Assembly (NCBI GenBank): GCA_037576215.1
Contig: JBANDB010000005.1
Span: 2,294,001-2,358,000 of the forward strand
Direction of reading: 5' to 3'
DNA length: 64,000 bases
Origin: Armillaria gallica
Taxonomy: Eukaryota > Basidiomycota > Agaricomycetes > Agaricales > Physalacriaceae
The translations under genes were made by a program, and so were the position numbers. Below, piece after piece: positions 36,746 to 48,480 of the stretch. Position 1 is the stretch's first letter, and each line of letters opens with the position of its first letter. The notes under the pieces were generated by a model, which was not told the DNA's origin, searched no databases, and saw only the letters and a program-made list of their open reading frames with translations.

Positions 36746-37743
36746 TAGTGTTGCCGTGGCGCGGCTAAATATGGCGCGCTGGCCGAGCCGAGCCACAATA
36801 AGCCTAGCCGAGCCGTAAATTCGGCTCACGGCGAAAAAGAGCTTGAAGCCGAGTTCAAGCCGGCGCACGTGGCTTGCGCTCGGCTTCGCCATGGCCGAAT
36901 GCCAAATTAGGAGAGCAGATGTGTCATGTCCTTTCCTTCGTCGTTGTACCTCCATCTTCATCCGTACAACCCGGAATCCCTTTTGTTACTCTATAGCCTC
37001 ACAATATATATGTTTTCAGCCTATGCTCTACATGTGTGACCCTTCCATTCTGCTTGACTGCAGCCACAGCTGCCTGTTAAACCAACTCCAAGGCCTTGAG
37101 GATGATGGCAAGTAAAATGGGCATGAATTTTACAGTGATGGTGCGCAACTTATCTACTGTACATGCGGTTGAGTTAATTTCCATATTTTAACCTCCCGTT
37201 TTCTTTGTAACCATCATTTCTGAGGACATGTACGATTGAGCTTCGCAAAGGTTGAGTTTCTTATGTTCATAATAATCAATGTCATTATCCAACATTATTG
37301 CTTGTATTTGCTCTTGATGTCCTGCCGAATCAAACATATCAGAATGAGTTTTTCTAGTGCGAAAGAGGCACAACGAAAATGACTAAGCCGGAAGCAATAG
37401 AAGCACTTCTGATGTTGAAGTTTTCCATTTGGGGACTCAGGTTTACACATGGCATGGATGAGGAAGCACAGCTACAGGAACTGGAAGAGCTAATTGGCCA
37501 TCAGACACCTGTTCCAGAGGATGTGCACACATTTATTAAGTCGCTAGAAGGTGAACTCAGATAGTATTGTCGTTTTGTAATTAATTTCCTTTTATGATGA
37601 CGCGCCGTGGCCTGCGCCTTTAGCCGACTAGGCCGAGCCGTAGCCGCATCTAAATTTATGGCTCGGCTCGGCTCGGCTTATAAAATTTCCAAAGCCGTCA
37701 TTGGCCGAGCCGCGCTGGGTTTCGCCGCGCCACGGCAACACTA
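36746..37743. mobile_element. Non-autonomous hAT-type element (20-bp TIRs, 8-bp TSD)
   Basis: Terminal inverted repeats TAGTGTTGCCGTGGCGCGGC (36746-36765) and the exact reverse complement (37724-37743) are flanked by the 8-bp direct repeat TTATACAT (36738-36745 and 37744-37751), the hAT target-site size. Subterminal regions are full of GCCGAGCC/GGCTCGGC repeats, typical binding sites of hAT transposases. Inside, only short frames remain (for example 37379-37564 plus, 61 codons), with no recognisable transposase, so it is a deletion derivative of 998 bp. Confidence 0.88.
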
Positions 37744-37751
37744 TTATACAT

Positions 37752-39150
37752 ACTATTATTCTATTGGTTATGTTAAGGTTCCTTCTCCGGGGTAATCCGG
37801 AAAAGGGGAAGAATCGGGGGCCGGCACGCCGCTGCCGCTACTGGATTAATTACAAACAATGTCCGACATTTTGCATTTCCATTTTTAGGCATTTTTAGCC
37901 GGTATTATCCCATATTATGCCATTATGCGGCTGAGATACTAATTAGGCCTAACGACGTGAAAGTTAATTCTGATAAGGGGGATAATTTGATCCCTAATAA
38001 AGGTCGGATCAAACCTAATAAGCCCTTTGCCGGAAAACCCGAAAAATATATTCCTCGCTCCATCCCGGTTACCTAGGATTCTAGAATCTCTACTTTCTTG
38101 CTTCCACCAGGGATTGAACACATCGCTTTACTAAGGGATACATTTTAATTACAAATAACAATGCAAACTACACACAATAACCATTACACTATATAGTACA
38201 TATGTAACTAGTCACTTTGGGTCCTTTTGTCATGCGCGCCCTAGCTAATACAACACCAATCCGAAAACAAAGTGGTTTCTCTCTTTGAAAAAGATGAGTA
38301 AAGTGCAATTAGTATTTAAGAATGTTGCCGCTATCAAAAAAAATCTGTAATGGAAGGGTGTAGCAAAAGAGTCCAATGACAGGACTGCTGAGGCCCTGGC
38401 CCACTCTGCTGAGCCTGCGCTCTCTGTCACTCCTCTTCATATGTCTTACCAACCCTTTGCACACCCTATACAGCCAAGGTCCACCTGCCAATACCCCATA
38501 CTTGCGAAACGATTATCCCTTGTCCACCCGCACATTGTTGCCGCCATCATTACTGTCATCGACCTCCTGACCGCGGTGCGCACTTCTCCGGCTCTTCATC
38601 CGGAGATGGACACCAATTTTATAATGATCTTGCTGATTTGGCATTGATTTTATATCAGATACCCCTTCGTTATGATCGACGCCGATGTACATGGTTGGGG
38701 AGGGCTATCAACGCTATGCAGTGGGACTACCACTGTTGCAGCCACAGGATGATGCATCGGAAGTATCTACAGTGAATACATGAATATTTCAATTCAATAG
38801 AACATAACTACAGGTCATACAATCAAATTGTATTGGTAAATTGTAGAGTATGGCAGGCAACGATTGCAGGGAATGAAGTGGGGGATTATCTTATCTCTTA
38901 TTATGTATTGAAATGATAATGAGGCATAATATTCATCACATAATCCTATCGGACCGGATTATTATGCAAATTCCAAGGTATTTACACAATCTCCGACAAA
39001 ACACCTAAAAAAGGAAGGGTTTGTACTCGCTCGGGCGAACTGAACAATAGCAGTCATTGTACTTCGCCACCCGGCTAAATCATTGCAGTTTTCAAGCCAC
39101 CTTACAACCAGCATTGTCCGCCCGATGCGACTTTGCATGGTCCATGGCAG
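37752..39150. other. Intergenic region
   Basis: It is AT-rich with no gene. It contains a 43-bp repeat at 37805-37847 that recurs at 59688-59730, and the upstream region of pheromone gene P4. Confidence 0.4.
37805..37847 (+). repeat. 43-bp dispersed repeat, copy 1
   Basis: GGGGAAGAATCGGGGGCCGG onward to CTACTGGATT matches 59688-59730 with about two differences. Both copies lie downstream of an LTR-like repeat on the same strand. Likely a fragment of an unidentified mobile element. Confidence 0.75.
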
Positions 39151-39159
39151 TATATAAGG
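39151..39159 (+). promoter_or_regulatory. TATA box of pheromone gene P4
   Basis: TATATAAGG about 100 bp upstream of the P4 start codon. Confidence 0.65.
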
Positions 39160-39256
39160 GCGCCACTGTACGTCGCCTTGTCTCCATTATCATCTAGAAT
39201 TCACCAATTCTCACCTGCGTTCCCCCCCTGTATTCGCCGTCTATACTTACTATACT

Positions 39257-39436
39257 ATGGACTCCTTCATCGATATCACTGCGTGCGACTCGAATGAAAT
39301 CAGTGCCCTGCTCTTCCCCTCTCCCTCTTCCCCTAGTCCTGAATTCGATTCTGAACAACCCTTGGCACTCGCAGTGCCTGTGGATGGTGAGCGCATGGAT
39401 TCAGGCAATGTCGCAGCGTATTGCGTTATTGCGTGA
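39257..39436 (+). CDS. Mating pheromone precursor P4 (CaaX peptide)
   Basis: A single exon of 59 residues starts MDSFIDITACDSNE and ends DGERMDSGNVAAYCVIA with TGA. CVIA is the CaaX box. The Glu-Arg pair 11 residues before the Cys fits the usual N-terminal processing site, giving MDSGNVAAYC as likely mature core. It has a TATATAAGG promoter element. No receptor is adjacent; the nearest are about 4 kb on either side, beyond mobile-element-rich DNA. A GT..AG pair shortly after the stop could be a 3'-UTR intron. Confidence 0.88.
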   Translation: MDSFIDITACDSNEISALLFPSPSSPSPEFDSEQPLALAVPVDGERMDSGNVAAYCVIA

Positions 39437-40282
39437 ACATGATGGTGAGTCCATATATCGTGCTCCCAGACTTTATGCTAATTTCTTTGGCGTAGGCTTT
39501 TTGCTCCCGATTGTTGGTCGAGCTTGTTTAAATTATCATTTTCGTCTTCTCGTGAGTTTCAGGTGGATCAGCTCTCCCGCGCATCTGATCAAGGACCTTC
39601 GCGCTACTCGTAGAACCCCCATTTTCAATGAACGCCAAATTCTGCTGTCTTTACTTCAAAATGCGTTATATATTCTAGCTCTTTCGTACGTGTCTTTTGG
39701 CCCGGCCGCCACTACCACTAAGGCGTTATAGGCACTTTGATAGTGTGCGCACCATTTACCTCGTTCCCGCGCGATGTATTCTTCATGTCAAACCCGCTGC
39801 TCCTACCACTCGCGCTCCTCTCATTTACACCACTTTCTTTCTTCCATTACACAGATTTCTCTTCTCCAATTTCTCACATCGTTATACCCGCTGTATTACC
39901 AGAACACAGGGACCTCCAGAGAATTCAATTTTTTTGCATTGCATTCGATACGTGTCAGGACAGCGGCCAACGTCAAGATAATCGCAAGAGTGACAGCAAG
40001 ACCGAAATAACGACGAGAGACAAGGTCTAGCGCATATGATATTGGAGACCACAAGAGAAGGTGCCCTCTTCCGAAAGAGTCGTGTCGACCTGGAGTCCGA
40101 TGCAGCGGCGGCGTCCTCACTTATCGAAGTCACGGCCACAACAGTCCGTGAACATTTACTCTCCACTGCTTAACCATGGACAACAACAGAACCGTCACTG
40201 ACCGCGAACCCGTTGTCAATGAGAGCTACTTTTTTAATGAGTCCTTTTTACTCTGACCCTCTGACCATAGTCAGATAGCGCG
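39437..40282. other. Intergenic region
   Basis: There is no supported gene. Several overlapping short frames around 39690-40170 lack recognisable features. Confidence 0.35.
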
Positions 40283-40921
40283 TTGTGCATACTGTACTCG
40301 ATACTTCACCGGGTGTTTCACAGACGGGACGTTCAAGTCGTCATGGGAGCCTACCACGACATCAAGCTCGTCTTCGCCGACGGGGCTTGCTTCAACAATG
40401 GCCAAATTGATGCAACCTCTGGAATGGGCATAGTCATGGGTACTGCCCCGGAGTATCAACGGAGCATCCCTATCGATGATTGCATCGATCCTGATACCCT
40501 GGGGACAAGCCAGCGTGCTGAATCGTTGGCCGTAATCCGTGGCCTGGAGGTACTGGAAAAGGAGGCTCAAGAATGTTATTTATTCGCCAGGCCTTAGGAA
40601 ACACTCGGACACTATACGGTACTCATCCAAGCGGCTATGGTGTTGCGCCCCGGTCGATTTTTCTGGTGGTTATGGACTCGCTATGTCGCCGAGGGTATAA
40701 CAAAGTGGTTTTCTCAATGGCAGGTCCGTGTTATTAATGCTACTGACCTTTGCTCGGTGCTGACATCAAATGAAAATCAACAGAGAAACTTTTGGCCTGC
40801 TTCGCAAGGCGTACCGCCGACCGACCTTGGCTTACTCTGCAGGTTGGATAATATCGTAACGGACCTGGAGTCGATAGGGCTTGAAGTAGGGTTTAGGAAA
40901 ATTGGGCAAAAGCCTCGATGA
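40283..40921 (+). pseudogene. Ribonuclease H-like pseudogene
   Basis: The frame at 40283-40597 reads LVFADGACFNNGQIDATSGM and TSQRAESLAVIRGLEVL, matching the first strand (catalytic Asp) and the AE helix (catalytic Glu) of type 1 RNase H. A second frame (40637-40921) continues YVAEGITKWFSQWQ and, after a probable intron at about 40724-40782, LCRLDNIVTDLESIGLEVGF. Between them the part that should give the third catalytic Asp (TDSRY) is replaced by an unrelated stretch. The C-terminal REHN..AD helix is lost to a stop (GQKPR*). It is a decayed cellular-type or retroelement-derived RNase H; no reverse transcriptase is seen nearby. Confidence 0.7.
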
Positions 40922-41255
40922 TCATGGAGCGGAGTCCGGACGAACTCGCGAAGGCTGCGGCTCGCATTGTATGAGTTTAACATAGGGAGGCTCGAGCGTG
41001 GAGATAGGGACTCCCCGTGTTTGATGTGCACAGGATCATCGCGTTGGCAACTTGAATGAAATGTTCATCTAGCTATTCGGGGCGTGCGGATTTCTGCATC
41101 TTATCCTTAAATAAACTGTCAAGTTACCTGGGACTCTGGTGTCGACAACCCCGACGTGCTGGTTTGGTCATCTCTGACAAAATGAGACCCTGAATGGAGA
41201 GTCGACACGTTGGTTGCGCCGCAGCCCCTGAAACAGTTCAGCGCGTTTAGGTCAC

Positions 41256-42010
41256 GTGAACGTTCTTCGTTCTGATTCTCACGCCGACAAAACTGTTCTT
41301 GTCATCCCACCAACATCTGAGACTGCCAAGAGATTCAAAGCCAGTCCTAAGGATCTCGGCCCGACACCCGAAGAACTGTTTCTGCGGGGCAATCGTCTTG
41401 CTGTAAGATGTCGCCCATTTCGCAGTGCGATTGATACCCCTGCTAGTGTCGCGAAGAAGACATCGATGAGGCAGAACAGAGCATCCCTCAAGGTACAGCG
41501 CTGTACTACGGTCGATATTGCGTACCCAGCGTCTTCAAGTACATCCCTTGATTTCTCCCGCTCCCAAGTGGCGTCCTCATCGGCGGTGATTATGTCTATA
41601 TGGGCTAGGAAACTCTGCAAAGGATCTTTTCAAGCATGGTTATATGGTTGGACCATGTACTGCGCCTTAATTACTGACACACGTCGCTCTCGGCCTCTAT
41701 ACCTTCAAAATCGAGCTTATTCGTTATCAGGACCCGCCCTTTACCAGCGGAGAAGTCGGCGATTTAGCCATGAAGGAGCCCGACTTGATCGTAGACCTTA
41801 AACGTCACAAGGCGGAAGATGCTGAGGGTAGTTGCCGTGGATTGCACCAAGAAAATGGAGTTTTCCTATAGGTGGCCTTCGTTGAAGCGGATGCAATCGT
41901 TCCAGAAGCATTTAAGATGCGAACCCAGGTGGTCCAAGGATGTCCTGAGTGTACGCCTCTCGGCCTCGGTCTTGCGTCCTGGTACAGGATACCCCGTAGC
42001 TTAACCGAAT
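41256..42010 (+). pseudogene. Decayed gene of unknown family
   Basis: Protein-like segments occur in order but in different frames with stops. They are SPKDLGPTPEELFLRGNRLA, a GTAAG..CTAG intron, then CREEDIDEAEQSIPQGTALY, a TGA after FKYIP, SGVLIGGDYVYMG, FKIELIRYQDPPFTSGEV with KEPDLIVDLKRHKAEDAEGS, and VAFVEADAIVPEAFKMRTQ. The order and splice-like joints suggest one former multi-exon gene with at least one nonsense change. I do not recognise the family. Confidence 0.45.
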
Positions 42011-42448
42011 AATTCGATGAAAAAGAGACTAGAGTGCCAGATCAACTGGAGCAAGAAAATCAGAGTGTCGAAGCCGTCGCTGCTGAGTGCATAAGAATTG
42101 ATGACGTCGAAAGGACGCATCGAAGCTTGATGCAGGAGCCACCAGATTTTATTACAGGGAAGTACGAGAGACTGGAAGTATCGGAATCGAGCATATAGGT
42201 ACACTTAGTAATAAAAATATGTATCAAACTATAAACATATTGCTCCATACATCCACCATTCACAGAATGAGATTCGAAGATAATTGGGAGCGACGAGGGC
42301 TCTAGTCGTTTGATGAAGGTCGAAAGGGTTTGGGTATAGGACACAGGAGAGGACCTAGGACCTGCCAAAAAGACACTCAATAACGAGCTGCGCACGAAAA
42401 GGACAGGAAGTACCTTTGATTGAAAGTCTGCAGAAAAATGAAGATGAC

Positions 42449-42598
42449 TTATGCCACCACGCAATATCCTCCCACACCTGGGAGGCGGTCGTCGAAATTG
42501 ACAGGTATGGGAATAATGTCGTCCAGAGACGACGAGCATTCAAGGAGAGTGATTGGCTCAGTGACGAACTCTGCGTCGAGAGTGATGAAAGAGTCCAT
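42449..42598 (-). CDS. Mating pheromone precursor P3 (CaaX peptide)
   Basis: A single exon of 49 residues starts MDSFITLDAEFVTEP and ends NFDDRLPGVGGYCVVA with TAA. CVVA is the CaaX box. The likely processing site is Asp-Arg eight residues before the Cys, as in P2, so the mature core would be about LPGVGGYC. A TATTTAAG box lies about 96 bp upstream. It is divergent from receptor 3, whose ATG is 0.53 kb away, the tightest pheromone-receptor pair in the window. Confidence 0.88.
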   Translation of the reverse strand: MDSFITLDAEFVTEPITLLECSSSLDDIIPIPVNFDDRLPGVGGYCVVA

Positions 42599-42693
42599 TT
42601 GATGATGATTGAGAATGAGCGTGCTAGATGCTTAGTGCGAAATGATAATGTGCGTGCGTAGGGGAGAAGAAGTGGCAACTGCGCGAGGCGTTA

Positions 42694-42701
42694 CTTAAAT
42701 A
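42694..42701 (-). promoter_or_regulatory. TATA-like box of pheromone gene P3
   Basis: TATTTAAG on the minus strand about 96-103 bp before the P3 ATG. Confidence 0.5.
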
Positions 42702-43128
42702 CAAAGAAATCATGTGGGTAAATAATAAAAGGGAGAACAATGATAAGCATTGTTCTCGTTGGCAATTGGTGATTGTTCGCTCGAAATGCAGTCATTCCTT
42801 ACGAGAGCTCCCAGAATGAAAAGTCAGTTAGAAGTCATAGCGAAGTACCGTTCCATTTTTTTTCTTACCCATCATAAATAGTTGTGCTGAGAATACGTGT
42901 GGTAGTAGCAGAATACTAGGATGGCACTCCCAGAATGAACTTGAAAGACATGTCCAAAAGGAGAAATAGTAATGCAAAGTATTGACGGCCAAATCGGGGA
43001 TCCACCTTCAAATTTCAAACTCCGCCCATTGTCTTCAACTACGTCAATTTTGGAAGGGATATAAAAAAAGATGTTCTTTCATCCCGAAGTTTTTTACCTG
43101 CCCTTTTTCCATCCAGTTCCCGACGAAT

Positions 43129-44634
43129 ATGGCTGACCCGTCGTACCCCGCCTTCCCGATTCTTGCTTTTATCGCATTCGTCCTTGTCCTGATTCCTCTC
43201 CCATGGCATCTCCAGGCGTGGAATTCGGGGACGTGCCTCTTTATGGTATGGACGGCGCTGGCACTCCTGAATGTCTTCGTGAATAGTATTGTATGGCATA
43301 ATAATGTCACAGATTGGGCACCTGTTTGGTGCGATATATGTGTGTTCTTTTCATTGAGCGTGGCGTACATGGACTGACGAAGTTTAATGTTAGCAACAAG
43401 AATTAACATCGCCGCCTCTGTGGCCATTCCCGCGGCGTCTCTTTGCATCAGCCGTCGCTTGTATAAAATTTCTGCTTGTCAGACAGTGTCTGTTACGCGC
43501 GAAGATGTACGCTCTCTTTTCTTTGTCCTTTGTTCTTTTCATGTTAAACCGCGTTTTTGCTAGAAACGACGTGATATAATCATCGATCTGCTTATTGGCG
43601 TAGGCTTGCCTCTCCTTGAACTCCCGCTCCGTGAGCCATTGCCTTTTACTTTCATTTTATACAGGTAGCTAATGCGCGGATTAGATTATATTGTCAACGG
43701 ACATCGCTACGACCTACTTGAAGACATTGGGTGCACCGTGGTGACCTACAATACTGTACCTGCGTATCCCCTGGTCTTCGTCTGGCCTCTTGTTATTTGC
43801 TTCACATCGTCTATCTTCTGTCGTACGTCTGACTTCTTTTCATGTTATCGATTGGAGTTGATAATCCAGCAGTCTTCACCATTCGCTCCTTCCTTCGTCG
43901 TCGGCTCCAATTCAACCAGTTCCTTTCTTCCAACTCTTCATTAACTGCCAACCGCTATTTCCGCCTCATGGCTCTAGCCTCTATCGAGCTGCTCGTGAAT
44001 ATCCCCGTTTCCAGCTACGGTCTCTACATCAATATCAACCGCACCGAGATCCACCCCTGGGTGAGCTGGGCTAACACCCACTATGGTTGGTATATCATCG
44101 ATAAATACCCAGCCCTGCTCTGGCGTATGGATTCATACACGGTGGTTGCAGTGGAGCTATCACGGTGGTCAACCGTGTTCGTGGCATTTGTATTCTTTGC
44201 GTTCTTTGGTTTCGCCGATGAGGCGAGGAAGCATTATAAGGCCATGGCTATCCGTCTAGGGTGGGTTTACATCTCTTGTTAGGACGATTTTTCATGTTGA
44301 TTGATTTTTTTACAGAATCGTCAAGAAGCAGACACCCAAGGCGTTGACCCTACCTTTATACAAGTCTCCCGTTTCTCCGACTCGCCCAAAAAGCTCGACG
44401 GCGTCGTCTACAATTGGTTCGCCGACATCATTCAAGGGCGATGATAAAGTCAGCCGTAGTGACTTGACTATACGCACTGATGTGACGTACGCCGTTTCCG
44501 TGGACGATGACTCGCTTTATCGTGATAAGACGAGGGAATCATTTGTTTATCCTCCGTCCTCTTCACCGACGACGTCGACATTTGCACCATCAACCTCCTC
44601 ACCCACAACACCTACCTTTGCACGGCCTTCCTGA
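43129..44634 (+). CDS. STE3-type mating pheromone receptor 3 (seven-TM GPCR)
   Basis: Six exons (43129-43339, 43394-43506, 43564-43630, 43685-43822, 43873-44260, 44316-44634) give 411 residues, and the model closes. Signatures are PLPWHLQAWNSGTCLFMVW, NSIVWHNN, APVWCDIS, ASVAIPAASLCISRRLYKI, HYIVNGHRYDLLEDIGC, SLTANRYFRLMALAS, and FVFFAFFGFADEARKHYK. The tail is Ser/Thr/Pro-rich and ends in a TSTFAPSTSSPTTPTF repeat. First four exons match receptor 2 closely in length (211/217, 113, 67 and 138 nt). Divergent pheromone gene P3 lies just upstream. Confidence 0.94.
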
Positions 44635-45812
44635 GGTCCTTTCGATCCTATTCTTAAAATTTCGACATCTTTTTCGATCTTCTAGCCATTTGTATTTCTA
44701 CTGCAATACTTTTCACGGCGGGACGTATACATCGTAGTTTAAACACGACGTCCTCGCTCCAACTACATACATTCGTCCTGTATTATCCTAGCTCCTCGAA
44801 TAAAAGAACAAATAACATGAAAATACGCCAAGTTTGGACCAGTGGTGGTGGTGGTTTTTATTCTGATAAAATGTCCCTGAGAAGGAAACGAACCAGAGTC
44901 CGTACTACATGTGTACTACCTATATACCGTCATAATACACTATGCTACGGGACCGAACACATATCTGGCCTCACTGATACGGACATGTCCCCGCAAGGTA
45001 CAGCTTCACAGCCCTAGCACAGACAGTGTGAAATGAAATAAAAAGCAGGCGAGAGGCACCCGGCGGATACAGCCGGCGGGGGGACAGAACCTTAAAAATA
45101 ATGGACATCCCACAAGCGCGCCTGTAGACAGTGCAATCTGCGCACTGCGCAGCAGAGACGGTAGAGCAATGCTAATAATATGCACCTCAGCGCATAGCTT
45201 GAGGGCAATTGTGGCCAGAAGAACGTCGAAAATGACTATCACGGAGTGACTGGTGCGCACATAGGCGCAACCACTGAATGGCAGCGGAGCGTTGACCCAA
45301 GATCAAAAGATGAGGGCACGAGTGCAGCATCGCTGTATCAGGCTCGTCTACCAAAGGTAGAGGCATTAGACTAAGGTCACAAGCACTTCCAACTTCCAAG
45401 CCTGAGTTCCTGGCGAGGAGACAGCCACCAAAGTTTCGAATCAGGCGTCATCCGGGCAATCTACGAGCCATCCATCAAAGTAAGCACTCTCAAGGCTATA
45501 TGCAACGTCTTGCAGCACACGGAGACGCTATTCAAATCTGACGAGGCGAGAATTTAGGCCCAGAGAGCAAACTGCGAAAATCGATGGTGGCAAGGAAACT
45601 GAAAAAGCGACGCGTCGATTCTGTCGAAGCCGTTCAATTTGAATTGAAATGGGTAATACGGCAGGGAAGCGTGGGACGCAGTTCGCCGTCACGAGCCGGC
45701 TTATTTTTTGGACACGCACCACAAGGTTTCAGTGGGACGCCAGATGGTCTTCTAATTCATTTGATGATATCACCGGTAAGCATCATCTAATGATAACAGA
45801 TATAAGGATCAC
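44635..45812. other. Intergenic region
   Basis: There is no supported gene between receptor 3 and the Cys6 family. Frames at 45584-45975 plus have no recognisable domain. Confidence 0.35.
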
Positions 45813-46924
45813 TCAGTCAGTACCACCAGCCCTCGCTCTCTCAGCCAGTGCCATCCTCACAGCCCGCAAAGCTCTCCTATCTGCCCTTGAGTCGGCTTCA
45901 AGTCGGACAACTTTATCGTGCAGCGTCAGCACCTCTCTTTCCAGCGCCGATTTGTCTCTCTCCAGAGCTTGTTGAGTCTTTGACTGGGCTTCAAGTCGAA
46001 GCCGTAAGGCCATCACCTCCTTTCCCAAGGCACCATTCGTGTTCCAGAGGTTTTGGGTGAAGCGGGGCGTAGATAGTACTTCTCTGTCCTGACGCGAAGG
46101 ACCTGAATTAGGTCCGGTGCCTGTCCGAGCTCTCTTCGATGGGAGATTTTGGGCAGGGATGCCATTGACGGACACATTGGATTGGCGGACTCGTTTCCGT
46201 GCAGTAGTGCCTTCGCAGTGTGCGAAAGCGACAGAGCATAAGCGACAATCGCCGTCACTTAAATGCTGACTGTTCGTGTAGGTGCAATCGACATCTGCCT
46301 CGATGCACCTTCGGCACTATGTGATGTGGTCGATTGATGGAATTTCAGGTAGGGAATGTTGTTTGCTTACTGCTGGTTCGCGTTTAACGCACTTTAAGCC
46401 CCAATTTCCTAGGTCGGTGTTGCTGAGGACCCAGTTCCCTGCGCGCTCCTCAGGTTGGACCTCGTAGTCGGTCATGTCGAGAGCCAGGACGAGGTGGGCA
46501 TACTCGGCTTTGTCCATGGCAAGTCGGACGGCCTCGAGTTCCACGTCCGTGGCTTCTTTGAGGAGAGTTTTCCCGAATTTTCGAAGAGAGCGTTTGCAGT
46601 AATGTTCCCAATCCTCGCCTGGCATGCGGGGTCGGTACCCACAGAGATCGGAGAGTGTTTTCCACGTTTGCTAGTGGAGGGTGAGGGTGGGGTATGATGA
46701 CTGCGTTCGGAGAGCCTCACCTGTCGGTTTGTACGAGATACAGTCATCTTGTGTCGTTCCGCCCCTCGATTAGCTGGTGCAGGAGAAGTGTCATCTTCGG
46801 ATTCATTGCCAGGCAGGTTCCTTGTGTTGCTGTATTGGCTTCGGCACTGCGATTCTGACTCGAAATCGCCCGTCGCATCCAAAAAGTCTGCATAGCCTGC
46901 ATCGCTGTTTTTTGTCACAGGCAT
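45813..46924 (-). CDS. Cys6-cluster coiled-coil protein A (Zn(II)2Cys6-like)
   Basis: Three exons (46924-46721, 46670-46371, 46316-45813) give 335 residues, and the model closes. The middle exon encodes a shared domain: WKTLSDLCGYRPRMP, LRKFGKTLLKEA, EAVRLAMDKAEYAHLVLALD, and WVLSNTDLGNWGLKCVKREP. The last exon begins exactly at the first Cys of CRRCIEADVDC...CRLCSVAFAHC. The six cysteines are spaced C-X2-C-X6-C-X12-C-X2-C-X6-C, the spacing of Gal4-type zinc clusters. However, the loop lacks the usual Lys/Arg-rich signature and the cluster is internal. A basic linker (ARKRVRQ, PSKRARTG) and a coiled coil (LRLRLEAQSKTQQALERDKS) follow. A DNA-binding dimer is possible but unproven. Confidence 0.75.
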
Positions 46925-47428
46925 GGACGCGGACGAAATGGTAGAGGTTGAAGTTAGGTTCAGTGAAAAAGATACAGAAGAATTGGTGGCTCTGTTTTCT
47001 GGAATTCGACGAAGACCTCAACATTGTTGCCAGGATCTTCGCAGGTGATTCTCACGATCAAGTCCGAATACAGGCCCTAGATGCTGCTAAACGCTGCACG
47101 CACCCTCGGCTATCGAAATTGACGCCTGACATTATGACACGTTGCACATTGAACAACGAACGAACTGAAGTCACACATGTTTCACTCTGTATCATGGACG
47201 CCGCTGCTAGCTAAACCGTGGAACCCACAAGCTCCACTCCGCCAGCTATGACGCTTCAGGCTCTGCAATCGGAATTTTTGAGGCGGATCTCACAATCACC
47301 CTGTCTGCGTCCGATATCAGTTATGAATTCAACTTATAGTATAAACAGGACGCTCCGATATCCCATTTACCATCTGCGAGATAAGCCCTATAATAGTCCA
47401 TGTGTCCAACCAACTTACAACACTTGAT
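46925..47428. other. Intergenic region
   Basis: No supported gene between family members A and C. Confidence 0.35.
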
Positions 47429-48099
47429 TTATAGCTCCATCAAGATCTTCAGACCCTCCATCGTCTTCCTCGTCAAGCGAACCTTTTCTTCGGGTGCTGC
47501 ATTCTTTGTCTCGAGCTCTGCAATGCGCCGCCTTGCTGCTCGAGTTTCCTCATTGTAGGCCCCGGCGAGTGATTCTGACCTCTCCTGCTGTTCCCACAGT
47601 TGTTCCTGTAATTGAGTTATACGATCTTCGTACTGCTTCATCGTTTTATCCCATAACTCGGTAAAGGCTGCATATGCAGAGGTGGATGAAGTTAGAGTTG
47701 AAGTGCTCAGACGCGGCTTTTTCGACTGAGTGTCTTCCCCGACCTCCCCATTTTTGCGCTTTTCCTTCCTCCTTCCTTCCTCTTCCAATTTACGCGCGGT
47801 TTTGGTTCGCGAGTGGTGTTTGGCTAGCATTTTACCATCGGCGTCGTTTGCGGACCTGTGCCGTTCGTGCTTCTTGGTGGAGCCAACCTGCTTACAGTCT
47901 CAGATGCAGTGAGATGAGTATCTACGACGTAACTCACCAGCACTACGGCCCGATCAAAGATGTCCATGTCGTTAAGTTCCATGTCGCTGTGGGACGGGGG
48001 CTCCTGCGTCAGTTGCAATGTCTGAAACGCGTTTCTTGTCAAAGGTGTATGAGAAAGGGGACGAGCAGGAACGAGGTTGTGCCTCAGGTCCTCCGTCAC
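47429..48099 (-). CDS. Coiled-coil protein C, short relative of the Cys6 family
   Basis: Two exons (48099-47938, 47887-47429) give 206 residues, and the model closes. It has a basic stretch (KTARKLEEEGRRKEKRK, KKPRLS) and a long coiled coil (ELWDKTMKQYEDRITQLQEQ ... KVRLTRKTMEGLKILMEL). This part matches the C-terminal part of protein D (ELWTKETKKYEARIQELEKE ... VGATRKALEDLKSKF). The upstream conserved domain and the six cysteines are missing. It is either a truncated family member or the 3' end of one whose 5' exons were replaced. Function unknown. Confidence 0.6.
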
Positions 48100-48480
48100 T
48101 GAAGCCCTTTAACGCTGGTGGTGGTCCAGAAAGTGTACTTGGTGGAATTTGAATATGAGTTGGAATTCTAAGTGGTGTCAGTGGTTCTAAGTGGTGCCAG
48201 TGGTTCGAAGTGGACCTTGATCATGCAATCTAAACTGTATAGTTCCACGTAGGTTTCCGGGTTATTCTATGTTTGCACCGAGCTGAAGTTGGAATTGCTG
48301 AAACCATTTATGGATTGAAATTTTACCTTCCGTGGTGCCAACTTCAACGAATCAAAAAGGTCCTTCTGTGCCGGCATTCGAGATCGGATTCGTCTGATAT
48401 TCCTACTTAACCTCTACGCTGCTGGCTAAAAGTATTACAAAGTTAAACAAGGCTAGGATTACCATAGTCCTTGGGAATCC
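48100..48480. other. Intergenic region
   Basis: No gene. It contains an imperfect short tandem repeat of AGTGG-rich units (about 48168-48220, TTCTAAGTGGTGNCAGTGG). Confidence 0.4.

Noticed and set aside
40637..40921. Intact RNase H gene by treating 40640-40680 as an intron
   Set aside because: The stretch has no acceptor AG at the right place, and the C-terminal catalytic helix is lost anyway.
47674..48102. 142-codon plus-strand frame
   Set aside because: Antisense to coiled-coil protein C, which has a closed two-exon model.
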